Positions 15,915 to 25,246 of a stretch of 64,000 bases of DNA are shown piece by piece. The stretch spans positions 1 through 64,000 of the forward strand of contig LADS01000049.1 in assembly GCA_000961725.1 (NCBI GenBank). Reading direction: 5' to 3'. The DNA comes from Desulfobulbaceae bacterium BRH_c16a (lineage in GTDB: Bacteria > Desulfobacterota > Desulfobulbia > Desulfobulbales > Desulfocapsaceae). Numbering within the stretch: position 1 is the first letter of the stretch; every line of letters begins with the position of its first letter. Under the pieces are notes generated by a model. The model had not been told where the DNA came from, did not search any database, and saw nothing but the letters and a program-made list of their open reading frames with translations. Both the position numbers and the translations under genes were made by a program.

Positions 15915-17096
15915 TCAGTGCAATTTCAGGATCAGCCAATCGAGCTTGGCACCGACACGTAGAATTACCTTACGGATAATATGGATCATTTCGCCGCTGT
16001 CGGTGTAGACTGCCCCGGCACCGCGGGCACCGGCAGCGAGAAAAACATCCTGATCATTTTTATCCACCAGCAGACGAACGGCAAGGCTGTTGGGCGGGAC
16101 AGGCGCAACGCCGGCCGCCGTATTCATCGACCCGATGGGCAGCTGCCCCTGAGCCGTGGCCCACATGATGGAATCCACTTTGCACTTGATAATACGGCCT
16201 GGGTACATCCTGAAGGCGATTTCCGCCTCCTGATCCGGTTTGATCTTGCGAACCTCATTCTGGTTGAAGATGGCGAGAATCCACTGTTCATCTTCAACAA
16301 AATTCATGGCGGGAACCATCGGCAACGGTACGGCCATGGCGCCTGGACGCAGGGCCAGGGAAACGACGGTACCATTGGCCGGAGCATGATAGACTGTCTG
16401 GTCGAGCTTCCACTGCGAATCGGCAAGCTGGGCCTTGGCTCGTTCAATCTGAGCTTTTATATCGGCTATTGTATCCTGTTCCCCTTCCGGTGTCTTGGCG
16501 GCAAGGATTTCGACGATCTGCGATTCACTTGCAGTGGCTGACGCGAGTTCGGCTGTGAGGTTGGCAATGTCGGCCTGGTTCTGCTCATAATCGAACCTGT
16601 TGCCGGCACCCGTCTCGGCCAGTTCCTTGAACTGCACGCCTCGCACCCGGCCGAGTCTCAGTTTGGCAGCGACCGCCTCCTTCTTGCCGGTAGCAGCCTT
16701 GAGCTGTTCGCGCTGGCTGCGAAGATTTGCATTCGCGGTGATAAGCTGGACCTTCAACTGCTCCAGCTGGGCTTTATAAACCTTGACCTCATTCTCATAG
16801 GGTACCGGATCGATCTTGAACAACACGTCGCCCTTTTTGATGGGTCGGTTTGGATCAACGGGCACCTCGGTAACCAGTCCGTTCACCCGGGGGTTGATGA
16901 CCACGACATAATTGATGACACGGACATCATTGGAGGAAGGGGCGAAAATGTTCAAGAGAAGAATCAGGGTCGCTATACCGATAATGGGAATGGTTATGGT
17001 GATGACCTGGGTGGTGATATTCCAAGGCAGCCATTTGAACTTGAAAAAGACCAGCCAGGCGAAAAAAGAGTATATGCCCAGGAGAAGAATTTCCAT
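15915..17096 (-). CDS. HlyD/EmrA-type membrane fusion protein
   Basis: The 393-residue protein begins with two hydrophobic segments (LLGIYSFFAWLVFF and ITITIPIIGIATLILLL), then a biotinyl-lipoyl-like half (INPRVNGLVTEVPVD..PIKKGDVLFKID), a coiled-coil hairpin (about 115-235), and the second lipoyl half (YHAPANGTVVSLALRPGAMA). Such proteins bridge an inner-membrane transporter and an outer membrane factor. The double N-terminal helix is like E. coli YibH, whose partner YibI is a DUF3302 protein, and a DUF3302 gene indeed precedes it here by 1 bp. Substrate is unknown. Confidence 0.88.
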   Translation of the reverse strand: MEILLLGIYSFFAWLVFFKFKWLPWNITTQVITITIPIIGIATLILLLNIFAPSSNDVRVINYVVVINPRVNGLVTEVPVDPNRPIKKGDVLFKIDPVPYENEVKVYKAQLEQLKVQLITANANLRSQREQLKAATGKKEAVAAKLRLGRVRGVQFKELAETGAGNRFDYEQNQADIANLTAELASATASESQIVEILAAKTPEGEQDTIADIKAQIERAKAQLADSQWKLDQTVYHAPANGTVVSLALRPGAMAVPLPMVPAMNFVEDEQWILAIFNQNEVRKIKPDQEAEIAFRMYPGRIIKCKVDSIMWATAQGQLPIGSMNTAAGVAPVPPNSLAVRLLVDKNDQDVFLAAGARGAGAVYTDSGEMIHIIRKVILRVGAKLDWLILKLH

Positions 17097-17097
17097 C

Positions 17098-17646
17098 TCA
17101 GACCTGACCTCCTTCTACTGCTGCCGGTTCTTCGGCCAGTTTCGCTTCCAGTTCAGCCAACCGTGCCCGCAACCGCTGCAGCTCGTGTGTATCGTCGTCG
17201 GCGACGGTGGCAGTTTTATCCTTGTCACCGTGCTCAGGTTCCACCGTGTCCGTGCCATAGGCCAGCTTGTATAAAACCGGCTTGGAGTAGGCCCAGAGCC
17301 AGGCAATCGGCCAGAGCAGGCCCCCGAAGACCAGGGAAAGCAGGCAAAGGGTCTGAATGGCCTTGGCCTGAGGATGTTTTCTCCTCTCGGCAATCCTTTC
17401 CGGCAGGATATGGACGATCCAGAATACGATTATTGCCACAACCGGAGCTACGATGAGGACAATCCAGGCAAGGACATCGGCCACCTTATCGAGTGTCTCA
17501 CCTTTGAACATGGAGGCCTGGGCGGGGACGGGTATGGCCTGGGACACCAGGATCAAAAAGAGCAACCCGTGAAAGATCAGCGTTGGACCTAACCGGCGAC
17601 GTCCGGCGATTTGGAATGAATGAAATGGGTGATTGGTTTTGTCCAT
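17098..17646 (-). CDS. DUF3302 membrane protein (YibI/YiaW-like)
   Basis: With a start at 17646 the protein has 182 residues: a signal-like hydrophobic segment (TLIFHGLLFLILVSQAIPVPAQA), the DUF3302 core with two membrane helices (VLAWIVLIVAPVVAIIVFWIV and TLCLLSLVFGGLLWPIAWLWAY) joined by a basic loop with HPQAKA, and a C-terminal coiled coil (LQRLRARLAELEAKLAE). A longer in-frame start at 17805 exists but the extra residues look untranslated. The start is uncertain, since GGAGG lies about 15 nt before the ATG. Pairing with a YibH-like fusion protein is conserved in enterobacteria; its role is unknown. Confidence 0.75.
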   Translation of the reverse strand: MDKTNHPFHSFQIAGRRRLGPTLIFHGLLFLILVSQAIPVPAQASMFKGETLDKVADVLAWIVLIVAPVVAIIVFWIVHILPERIAERRKHPQAKAIQTLCLLSLVFGGLLWPIAWLWAYSKPVLYKLAYGTDTVEPEHGDKDKTATVADDDTHELQRLRARLAELEAKLAEEPAAVEGGQV

Positions 17647-17869
17647 GATGTGATGACTAGTCCTCCACAGTGAATGAGATTGACCTGCACCGACTTGGGA
17701 CATTTTGGTTACAGCTAGCTGTTTTCCGGTGTTCCTGCAAAGGATGGGATTCAGATGGTCACACTCACGAGGGGGGTAGAAGGCAACCGTCCGGAAGCAA
17801 CTCATTTTAACTTATCCATCGAACTATGTACAATATTTATGTTAGGAATATGGAAAATCGTGTCGTCCT

Positions 17870-18319
17870 TCATGGCAATTCCCTTTTTTGATCAATCACC
17901 CGGGTTTGATGCATGCGGGTCACGACAGTGAAGAAGAAACCCGTGGACCAGCCGCACATGAGGATACCTGTGAGTGCCTCGATCCCTCCGACCAAACGCC
18001 ATTTTTCCGGCAACACCAGATCGCCGTAGCCCACTGTGGTATAGGTAACCGAACTGAAGTACAAAGCCGATTGTGGGTCAGGCATAGCATGCCCGTACAT
18101 GTAAAACACGGCCCAAAGGGAAATTTCAAACAGATGCAGCAAAATGAGCCGACCGGCAACCCGAACAAGACACCAGACCGGCACCCAGAAACGGGGGTCG
18201 GCAAGTTCAGTCGAATGGTCGATCCTTCGAAATAAAAATGTTATCCCGAGCGCATGTGCTGTCACACACAGGGCCACCAGCAAAAAAGAGATGAGAAGCT
18301 TTACGATCATTGCGATCAC
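17870..18319 (-). CDS. Two-helix potassium-channel-like protein
   Basis: The 149-residue protein has a pore-loop filter TVGYGD (residues 95-100), a hallmark of potassium-selective ion channels, placed between hydrophobic segments. An N-terminal helix (LLISFLLVALCVTAHALGI), a middle helix (LLHLFEISLWAVFYMY) and a final helix (GGIEALTGILMCGWSTGFFF) give three or four membrane passes, with no C-terminal regulatory domain. It probably forms tetramers in the inner membrane. It follows the PPK2 gene by 24 bp on the same strand, so the two may be co-transcribed; a functional link between polyphosphate and potassium balance is speculative. Confidence 0.85.
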   Translation of the reverse strand: MIAMIVKLLISFLLVALCVTAHALGITFLFRRIDHSTELADPRFWVPVWCLVRVAGRLILLHLFEISLWAVFYMYGHAMPDPQSALYFSSVTYTTVGYGDLVLPEKWRLVGGIEALTGILMCGWSTGFFFTVVTRMHQTRVIDQKRELP

Positions 18320-18343
18320 TCGTCTTATACATCGATCAACTTT

Positions 18344-19165
18344 TCAGAATCTCTCGGGAATGAGCTTGAACGGATAGTCTCGTTCCTGATATTTCTTGCC
18401 GATCTTGCGTTGAGACAGTTTCACCTTTTCAGTGTCAAGTTTCTGGAATTCGATTGAGCTGAGCAGATGGCCGATGATGTTCAGACGTGCCCGCTTTTTA
18501 TCGTTGGATTTGGCGACATGCCATGGCGACCAGGGGACATCAGTCTTAGCGAACATCTCATCCCGGGCCAGCGTATAGTCATCCCAGCGGTCATAGGATT
18601 TAAGATCCATCGGTGTGAGCTTCCATATCTTGCGGGGATCATCAATCCGTGAGGTAAGGCGGCGGGTCTGTTCCTCCGGGCTGACTTCGAGCCAATATTT
18701 CAGCAGGATAATCCCCGATTCGACCATCATTTTCTCAAAGGCCGGAACAACATTGAGAAAACGTTTGACCTGTTCCTCCGCGCAGAATCCCATCACCCGC
18801 TCGACACCCGCCCGGTTGTACCAGCTCCGGTCAAAGATCACAACCTCCCCTGCTGCCGGCAGATGAGGCAGGTAGCGCTGGGCGTACATCTGCGACTTTT
18901 CCCGTTCGGTCGGCGCAGGCAATGCTACGACCCGAAAAATCCTCGGGCTCGCCCGCTCGGTGATGGCCTTGATCACCCCGCCCTTGCCGGCCCCGTCGCG
19001 TCCTTCAAACACCACACAGACCTTGAGTCCCTTGTGGACAACCCACTGCTGCAGTTTGACGAGTTCCCCGTGCAGTTTGGCCAGCTCGATCTGGTAGTTC
19101 TTGTTATTCAACTTTGGGTTGGCCTTTGATATTTCCTTGTTTTTTTTCTTTTTGGTTTTTCCCAT
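18344..19165 (-). CDS. ppk2: Polyphosphate kinase 2 (PPK2 family)
   Basis: The 273-residue protein shows Walker A GRDGAGKG (55-62), Walker B region IFDRSWYNRAG (110-120) and the lid region RKIWKLTPMDLKSYDRW, all typical of single-domain PPK2. These enzymes transfer phosphate between polyphosphate and nucleoside di- or monophosphates in the cytosol. The start at 19165 is preceded by AAGGAGGGGGCA; an upstream ATG at 19189 lacks this. A Lys-rich N-terminus is present. The gene overlaps or abuts the end of the SulP gene, suggesting co-transcription with an anion transporter. The substrate class (ADP or AMP) cannot be set from sequence alone. Confidence 0.92.
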   Translation of the reverse strand: MGKTKKKKNKEISKANPKLNNKNYQIELAKLHGELVKLQQWVVHKGLKVCVVFEGRDGAGKGGVIKAITERASPRIFRVVALPAPTEREKSQMYAQRYLPHLPAAGEVVIFDRSWYNRAGVERVMGFCAEEQVKRFLNVVPAFEKMMVESGIILLKYWLEVSPEEQTRRLTSRIDDPRKIWKLTPMDLKSYDRWDDYTLARDEMFAKTDVPWSPWHVAKSNDKKRARLNIIGHLLSSIEFQKLDTEKVKLSQRKIGKKYQERDYPFKLIPERF

Positions 19166-19178
19166 TGCCCCCTCCTTG

Positions 19179-20864
19179 TCAGCGAGCACTGCTATCAGTC
19201 ACAGCCTGAAGCGTCTCGAATCGAGCGATCGCCGCACGTGCGTTAAACAGCAGGCGCTCTTTACCGAGGCGATCGGCCAGACCGGACTGCCGCACCACCT
19301 TGATCACGGCAGGATTCAGGGCTGCCAGCCACAACGTCACCCCACGCTCCGTCGTTCGTTTCTCGCCCTCGATGAGCATCTGCAGGGCTGAGTATTCGAT
19401 ATCCGGTACCCGGCTCATATCCAAAACAACCACCCGAGGCTGGTATTTCTCCACCAGTGCACTGATTTTTCCGGCTATGTTCTGGGCGTTGACAAAATAG
19501 ATACGTCCCTCAGGACGGAGGATCAACAGCCCCTCGAAGGTTTCATCGTCGGGATTGGCAATCGACAGCGGGCGCAGCACGTCGGCACCGCGCTTGCGGG
19601 CGATGACATAGACAGGAGGATTGGCGGTCTGACTGGACAGGCCGATCAGCGAGACGACGATGGCCACCACTATACCCTTCAGCGTGCCGAAAACCAGGAC
19701 GCCAAGACAGGCCACCATGGCCCAGAGGAACTCCATCCGGCGAATCTTGAGGATTGCGCGGAACTCAGCCGGCTGGATCAGCCCGACGGAGTAGACGATA
19801 ACGACCGCGGCAAGCGTAGCATAGGGCAGCAGGCCCAGCAGGGGGGCGAGCAGCAGCATGGTCGCGGCTGCGGCGCCGGCGGTGATGAGTGAAGCCTTCT
19901 GAGAGCTACCGCCCGCAGCCCGTACGACGGCGGTCTGCGATGTGCCTCCGCCGGCGGGCATGGCCCCGAACAGGGCCCCGCCCAGGTTGGCCGCACCTGT
20001 CGCAATCAATTCACGATTGGCATTGATCGACGGATCGGCGCGACCGGCAAAGGCCCGCCCCGCCGCAATCGACTCGGTGAAACTCATCAGGGCGATGCCG
20101 AAAGCGCCCGGCAGTAATTGTTCAACCAGCGCCAGGTCAGGCAGGGTAAGGGAAGGCAGCCCCTGTGGAATCAGACCGACCGTAGCGACGCCCTGATCGT
20201 GCAGGCCAAAGTACCATGAAGCGGCGATGGCTCCCCCCACCGCCACCAGCGGTGCCGGCGAATGCGGCCGGAGCAGCTCCATGCCGATCAGCACAAAAAA
20301 CGTCGCGCCCGCCACAGCCAGGGTAATCGACGAGGTCTCGGGCATGTGCTGAACCAGGGAGAAAGCATCACGGAAAAAACCCTGTTTGGCGAGATGAATA
20401 CCAAGGAGTTTAGGCACCTGATCGAGCACGATCACCATACCTATTCCCGCCTTGAAGCCGGTAAGCACCGGCGTTGAGATGAAGTTGGCGACAAAGCCCA
20501 GTCGCAGGACGGCAGCCAGCAGCAGTATCACTCCCACCAGGGCGGTCAGCGTTACCGCGGCAGTGATGAGTTGAGATGAATCGCCATCGGGCACCGCCAG
20601 GCCGAGCTGCGTCCCGGCCAGGATCGCCAAAGTTGTGGTGGTACTGACACTGAGCACTCGGGACGAACCGAGGAGGGCGTAGATCGCCATCGGGACAAAG
20701 GCGGTATAGAGGCCTACCGCGACAGGCAGGCCGGCAACGGTCGCATAGGCCATCGCTTTGGGCAGAACGACCGCAGCAGCAGTCAGTCCTGCGATCACAT
20801 CGAATCGCAGATTCATCGCAGGCGGAGATATCTCTCCTCCGGGTATCGGAGCTGTTTTCTTCAT
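19179..20864 (-). CDS. SulP-family anion transporter with STAS domain
   Basis: The 561-residue protein has a SulP transmembrane region (about 20-415; about 12-14 helices, with GLTAAAVVLPKAMAYATVAGLP near the N-terminus and the conserved SFTESIAAGRAFAGR) and a C-terminal STAS domain (about 445-555, with VVLDMSRVPDIEYSALQML). Relatives carry sulfate, bicarbonate or C4-dicarboxylates. No carbonic anhydrase gene is adjacent, so sulfate or dicarboxylate transport is equally possible. It is the first gene of the minus-strand set SulP, PPK2, channel. A duplicated intergenic region with a palindrome lies just upstream. Confidence 0.9.
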   Translation of the reverse strand: MKKTAPIPGGEISPPAMNLRFDVIAGLTAAAVVLPKAMAYATVAGLPVAVGLYTAFVPMAIYALLGSSRVLSVSTTTTLAILAGTQLGLAVPDGDSSQLITAAVTLTALVGVILLLAAVLRLGFVANFISTPVLTGFKAGIGMVIVLDQVPKLLGIHLAKQGFFRDAFSLVQHMPETSSITLAVAGATFFVLIGMELLRPHSPAPLVAVGGAIAASWYFGLHDQGVATVGLIPQGLPSLTLPDLALVEQLLPGAFGIALMSFTESIAAGRAFAGRADPSINANRELIATGAANLGGALFGAMPAGGGTSQTAVVRAAGGSSQKASLITAGAAAATMLLLAPLLGLLPYATLAAVVIVYSVGLIQPAEFRAILKIRRMEFLWAMVACLGVLVFGTLKGIVVAIVVSLIGLSSQTANPPVYVIARKRGADVLRPLSIANPDDETFEGLLILRPEGRIYFVNAQNIAGKISALVEKYQPRVVVLDMSRVPDIEYSALQMLIEGEKRTTERGVTLWLAALNPAVIKVVRQSGLADRLGKERLLFNARAAIARFETLQAVTDSSAR

Positions 20865-21060
20865 GCTTTTTCCACCCCGCTCATGTTATTTCACATGTAT
20901 TATCCGTATCCTCATATGACCATCCCTTGCGAAGATGAGGAGGGATTTGCGTAAAACTGCGTCATCGGATCCACTCCTTTGAGCATAGCCGTCATTGCAT
21001 GCTGCTTGTGGTCATAAACATTTCGCATTTCGGGATGGATCCCGAGGATGCTCCCGGCAG
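20865..21060. promoter_or_regulatory. Upstream region of the SulP operon, no gene seen
   Basis: This stretch precedes the SulP start on the minus strand and so should hold its promoter. I could not identify convincing -35/-10 or -24/-12 boxes. No coding potential is seen. Confidence 0.3.
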
Positions 21061-21246
21061 CACATTACCTAGCGACAACAGAGCAGCAAATTACATGCCG
21101 AATGTAGTTGGCAAAAAACGAACCGATTGCGTATTGTAATTGATATATAAATTTGATCTGAAATCCGATTCCGGCACCATGAGGACTTAACATGCACCCT
21201 CAAGATATTGAGGATCCGCCACTCGTTACGGGGAAAGGGGCAGCGC
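21061..21246. repeat. Duplicated intergenic segment, copy A, with 16-bp palindrome
   Basis: Segments of this stretch recur at 28310-28500: ACAGAGCAGCAAAT/TACATGCCGA near the left, and CCCTCAAGATATTGAGGA...TTACGG near the right. The palindrome CCTCAAGATATTGAGG (6-bp arms, 4-nt centre) at 21198-21213 is identical in both. The rest is diverged, so the palindrome stands out as conserved. It could be an operator or a relic of a small gene, since both copies can be read as PQDIE(D/E)P. Copy A lies just past the stop of the sigma-54 activator gene. Confidence 0.55.
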
Positions 21247-23247
21247 CTACGAGGGACGAAGAATACCTAATTTCTTTATTCGAAAGCGCAGCGTGCTTGG
21301 ATGAAGATCAAGGATCGAAGCCGCGCCGCCAGGCCCTTCGATTTTCCATTCGGTCATGCGAAGAACCTGCATGATGTGATTACGTTCAATAGAGGCCAGA
21401 TCTTGTTTTTCGGTTTCTTTGTTCGGGGTTGCAGAGGAGTCGAGTCGATCGCCAAGGGTAAATGAAGTTCCCTGGCTGATAATCACACTTCGTTCAACCA
21501 GATGCTCGAGCTCTCTCACATTTCCAGGCCAATGGTATTTCACCATTTTGTCTAGGATATTTTTAGAGATGGTTTCAATCCGCTTCCCCATCCTGCGGTT
21601 ATATTTTTCGATGAAATACTCGGTCAGAAGGACGACATCTTCGGTTCGCTGCCTGAGTGGTGGAATTGTAATCGGAAAGACGTTGAGCCGGTAGAAAAGG
21701 TCCTGCCGAAACCGACCGCCTCGAACCTCCTCGGCGAGATCGCGGGCAGTTGCCGCAACTACCCTGGCATTCACCTTTATCGTCCTGGTGCAGCCGAGCC
21801 TCTCGAATTCACCATCCTGAAGTACCCGCAGGAGTTTGGCCTGCAGGTCCAGCGGCATTTCCCCGATCTCGTCGAGAAAAATCGTGCCGCGATCGGCAAC
21901 CTCAAAGCGGCCGGCCTGCCTGGCATGTGCTCCGGTAAACGCCCCTTTTTCCCGACCGAAGAGTTCACTTTCGATGAGACCTGCCGGCAAGGCCGCGCAG
22001 TTTACTGTGATAAACGGCCGATCCCGGCGGGGGCTCATCATATGAATAGCATTGGCCAGCAAGCCCTTGCCGGTCCCGGTTTCACCAAGTATGAGCACGG
22101 TGGCATCCGTTGCAGCGACTTGTCTGCCGGCCACAAGCACATTATTCAATGCCTTGCTGTTGCCGACCATCTGCTCGAATCCCTGTTCTTTCTGCAGTTC
22201 TTCGCGGAGATAGTGGTTCTCGCCTTCAAGCTGCCGTCTGAGCGCTTCAACCTCAGTCAGCCGTTCTTTCAGTTCACCTTCCAGGCGCTTGTATTCACTG
22301 ATATCGATGGAAACGCCCAGCAGCCTGTTCACCTCTCCATCAACCTTGCAATACGGCCTCCCTCTTGAACAAATCCATCTCAGGCGATCGGTGCCGAGCC
22401 GAACTCGAAACTCGATATCGATTATTTTCCCCTTTACGACGGCATCGGAGAATATTTGCCTGACACCGGGGAGGTCGTCGGGATGGATGGCAAGTTCGAA
22501 GGTGGCCAGGCTGATCTCTTCATTCAAATTGAAGCAGAAAATCTCCCGAGCCTGTTCGCTGGCCCAAAACACCCGGGTTTGGCAGTCATACTCCCAGATG
22601 CCGGCACCGGCCGAATGTACCGCAAGGCTCAGTCGCCTCTCGCTTTCCCGCAAACGCTCACCATCATGCTTACGCGCCAAGGCATTACAGAAAATCTGGG
22701 CAACTAGTTCCAGCCTTTTCACGTTCTCGGTGGTCCCGCCGTGCGTGTCATGCAGATTGCCGAAGCTCAGGACACCGATGGTCGGCTTGCCGCCTGTCTT
22801 TAGGGGGATGACCACAGAGGACTTTATGCCGTAATGAAGTCGAACCTCCCGGTCCCGGGATGCTTCTGCCGGCAACTCATCGGTGTTGATAGTGAATGGC
22901 CGGCCTTTCAGGATCTTGCGATATGTCCAGGGAAATGCTTGTTCCGCGTCAATCTGAGTTGGACGCGTTGGACCATCCGGTGGGCTGTGCATGTGGGTGA
23001 GTGTCATCAACCGCGGTTGTTCAGCCGAACACTGCCACAAAGTCGACGTATCGAACCCCAGGCATTCGCAGATTCGCCGTTGGGCTCCCTCAATATGATT
23101 GTCAATCCGATCGATTGGCAGGTTGATGAACTGAGTGGATATATCCGACAGAAGTGTTTCGAAGGTCAGCTGCTGCCGCATTTGATGATCTAAGTCGGCA
23201 AACTTCTCATGTGGCATATTTTGCGCCAATCTTCTCTCCCATAACAC
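21247..23247 (-). CDS. Sigma-54-dependent transcriptional activator (GAF-PAS-AAA+-Fis)
   Basis: The 666-residue protein has a GAF domain (about 35-195), a PAS domain (about 205-320), a coiled-coil linker (320-355), the AAA+ domain with Walker A GETGTGKG (388-395) and the sigma-54 contact loop GAFTGA (435-440), [13 protein letters not shown], and a C-terminal Fis-type helix-turn-helix (about 620-660). It should activate sigma-54 promoters in response to a small ligand sensed by GAF or PAS. The PAS-C motif around [16 protein letters not shown] supports the linker. Start uncertain: ATG at 23247 or at 23217. It is divergent from the transaldolase-like gene, a possible target. Confidence 0.93.
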   Translation of the reverse strand: MLWERRLAQNMPHEKFADLDHQMRQQLTFETLLSDISTQFINLPIDRIDNHIEGAQRRICECLGFDTSTLWQCSAEQPRLMTLTHMHSPPDGPTRPTQIDAEQAFPWTYRKILKGRPFTINTDELPAEASRDREVRLHYGIKSSVVIPLKTGGKPTIGVLSFGNLHDTHGGTTENVKRLELVAQIFCNALARKHDGERLRESERRLSLAVHSAGAGIWEYDCQTRVFWASEQAREIFCFNLNEEISLATFELAIHPDDLPGVRQIFSDAVVKGKIIDIEFRVRLGTDRLRWICSRGRPYCKVDGEVNRLLGVSIDISEYKRLEGELKERLTEVEALRRQLEGENHYLREELQKEQGFEQMVGNSKALNNVLVAGRQVAATDATVLILGETGTGKGLLANAIHMMSPRRDRPFITVNCAALPAGLIESELFGREKGAFTGAHARQAGRFEVADRGTIFLDEIGEMPLDLQAKLLRVLQDGEFERLGCTRTIKVNARVVAATARDLAEEVRGGRFRQDLFYRLNVFPITIPPLRQRTEDVVLLTEYFIEKYNRRMGKRIETISKNILDKMVKYHWPGNVRELEHLVERSVIISQGTSFTLGDRLDSSATPNKETEKQDLASIERNHIMQVLRMTEWKIEGPGGAASILDLHPSTLRFRIKKLGILRPS

Positions 23248-23462
23248 TTAGCGGAACCTCAATATCCTGCGGTTGAGAAATTCTGTCACAGCACCTTTAA
23301 TTAGGTAGGATAATAAAAACCTCGCGAAAAATAAAGGACTTATTTTTCCAACACGTTTATCCGATTCTGGTCTCTTATTTGCTACACGGTTGCAGGGTGT
23401 CACGCGGTTCGTGCGTTCTTAGCCATTGAGAAAATCGATTGTGCTGATTTTCTTTAACCCAT

Positions 23463-24557
23463 ATGAGGAACACCTTGAACATACTTTCGACCTTACTCCG
23501 TATCGGACAGAGTCTGTGGCTGGAGAACATCTCCCGTGAACAACTCCAGAGTGGGTCGCTTATCCAGTACATTAAAGAAGGGTCGATAACGGGAGCATCC
23601 GTGAGTCCTGCTGCCTGCAGCCGTAGTCTGCGAAGTTCGGAAGTTTACGACAATGCAATCCGAAAAAAACTGGCGGAGGGGCTGTTCGGAGAACCATTGG
23701 CACAGGAACTCATCATGGAGGACGCCCGCCATGCCGCCGATCTCCTGCGACCCGTTTTCGACCGTACCGACGGTGTCGACGGTTGGGTAGCGCTTACCAT
23801 TTTCCCCCTGTCGACAAATGATACCGCAGCTATCACAGCAGCAATTTCAAACATTCACGCGAAAGCCAGGCGACCAAATATTCTTATTACGATCCCAGGT
23901 CTGCCGGACTGGCTGGAAGCCATAGAAGAGGTGATATATTCGGGAGTCCCGGTCAGCATAGCTTTTCTTGTCTCATGCGGGCAGTTTCTCAGCGCGGCCC
24001 AAGCCTGTCTGCGAGGCATTGAACGGCGCGTTGCCGCGGGACTCAAGCCTGCAGGTACCTCTTTCGCCTCAATATCCATCAGCCGTCTTGTTGAAGCGCT
24101 CTCGGCTGAATTGTCGAACGACCCATTTCTTCCTAGTGGAATTGCCATAGCCAGGAGGATTTACAAGGCTTCACGCGACCTGCACAATTCGCAGGAATGG
24201 GAGCGCGCCTATAATGCCGGTTCCCGACCTCTTCGCCTGGTTTGGACAATGGATACAAACTATCAGTGCAAACAGTTTGGCGCCTCTCTTATCAAGGATC
24301 TGGTGGCGCCGCTCACGGTCGCGGCCATACCTGAGAATACCTTGAAATCAATCATAGGGTGCAATTTTCTGGGAACACCGTTGCCGGCAGACGGCGGAGA
24401 CTGCGAGGAATTACTCTCTCGGTATTCGCAGCTCGGCATTGATCTTGATACTTTTGCAGTCAGACTCCAAAATGAAGAGGCAGCATCACTGATCAGTTCA
24501 TGGATTGAACTGCTCGACGCGGTTGCATGCAAAAGTGCATTAGTCACAAAATGTTAA
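23463..24557 (+). CDS. Transaldolase-like protein lacking the catalytic lysine
   Basis: The 364-residue protein follows the transaldolase (TalA/TAL-PGI) pattern: IGQSLWLENISREQLQSG near the N-terminus matches the family's LGQSLWLDNISR. The strand that carries the Schiff-base lysine (RPNxxIKIPGT) reads RPNILITIPG, so Lys is Thr143. The family's SLEVSP reads ALTIFP and TSNP reads GASVSP, so further active-site residues are missing. The gene has no internal stop or frameshift, so it seems to be under selection for another role, such as binding or regulation, or is a recent decay. It is divergent from a sigma-54 activator, 215 bp away, and 60 bp upstream of a lipoprotein gene. Confidence 0.8.
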   Translation: MRNTLNILSTLLRIGQSLWLENISREQLQSGSLIQYIKEGSITGASVSPAACSRSLRSSEVYDNAIRKKLAEGLFGEPLAQELIMEDARHAADLLRPVFDRTDGVDGWVALTIFPLSTNDTAAITAAISNIHAKARRPNILITIPGLPDWLEAIEEVIYSGVPVSIAFLVSCGQFLSAAQACLRGIERRVAAGLKPAGTSFASISISRLVEALSAELSNDPFLPSGIAIARRIYKASRDLHNSQEWERAYNAGSRPLRLVWTMDTNYQCKQFGASLIKDLVAPLTVAAIPENTLKSIIGCNFLGTPLPADGGDCEELLSRYSQLGIDLDTFAVRLQNEEAASLISSWIELLDAVACKSALVTKC

Positions 24558-24617
24558 AGCTTACTGCCTGGGGATTTACAGCCGATAAATGCACTCTAAA
24601 AAAACAAGGAGACAGGT

Positions 24618-25178
24618 ATGCAAAAATATATGCGAATGTTGATGATTGCGTTGGTCACGGCAAACTTGTGGGGCTGCGCCGAACCCAAAAAGGATCTGAG
24701 AATCGAAAAGTCAGGGATGGTATCGGTCACAGCGACTGTCAAAGCGGTTGATCTGCAAACACGGATGGTCACCCTGCAAGCTCCCAATGGCAAAACGTTT
24801 ACTCTCCATGCCGGCAAAGAGGTGATCAATCTGCCTCAGGTAAAAGCAGGCGATGAGGTGGTGGCGGTGTATTCCGAAGCCCTGGCCGTGCGGATGGCCA
24901 AACCCGGAGAGGTTCGGGATGAAACGACCCAGAGAATCGGCAGGGCAACTCCGGGCAGCAAGCCCGGGGCATTCGAGACTATCGAAAGAACTATTACCGC
25001 TGACGTCAAGGATATCGATAAGACCAACAAAACTGTCAGCCTAGGAATGCCGGATGGCGGTGTGCTGATCGTAAAGGTTCAGGATCCTGCCAACCTTGAG
25101 AAAGTCAAGGCCGGTGACAATATCGTCATCACCTACACGGAAGCATTCGTTGTTTCCATTGAGAAAGCTAAAAAATAA
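24618..25178 (+). CDS. Lipoprotein with two related beta-rich domains
   Basis: The 186-residue protein begins MQKYMRMLMIALVTANLWGC, a lipoprotein signal peptide with Cys20 as the lipid site. AAGGAGACAGGT before the ATG gives a strong ribosome binding site. The mature protein has two repeats of about 65 residues: VTATVKAVDLQTRMVTLQAPNGKTFTLH...VKAGDEVVAVYSEALAV and ITADVKDIDKTNKTVSLGMPDGGVLIVK...VKAGDNIVITYTEAFVV, each like a small OB-type or DUF5666-like fold. It likely faces the periplasm. It may be co-transcribed with the transaldolase-like gene 60 bp upstream. Function is unknown. Confidence 0.8.
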   Translation: MQKYMRMLMIALVTANLWGCAEPKKDLRIEKSGMVSVTATVKAVDLQTRMVTLQAPNGKTFTLHAGKEVINLPQVKAGDEVVAVYSEALAVRMAKPGEVRDETTQRIGRATPGSKPGAFETIERTITADVKDIDKTNKTVSLGMPDGGVLIVKVQDPANLEKVKAGDNIVITYTEAFVVSIEKAKK

Positions 25179-25246
25179 GGCAAAAGCTCTACATCCAGCG
25201 ATATCCATTCTGTTCTATCGCAGAACAGGGAAAATACCGAAAGATG

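Noticed and set aside
21109-21132. Possible sigma-54 -24/-12 site (TTGGCA..TTGCG) near the activator
   Set aside because: GG to GC spacing is far from the required 10 bp.
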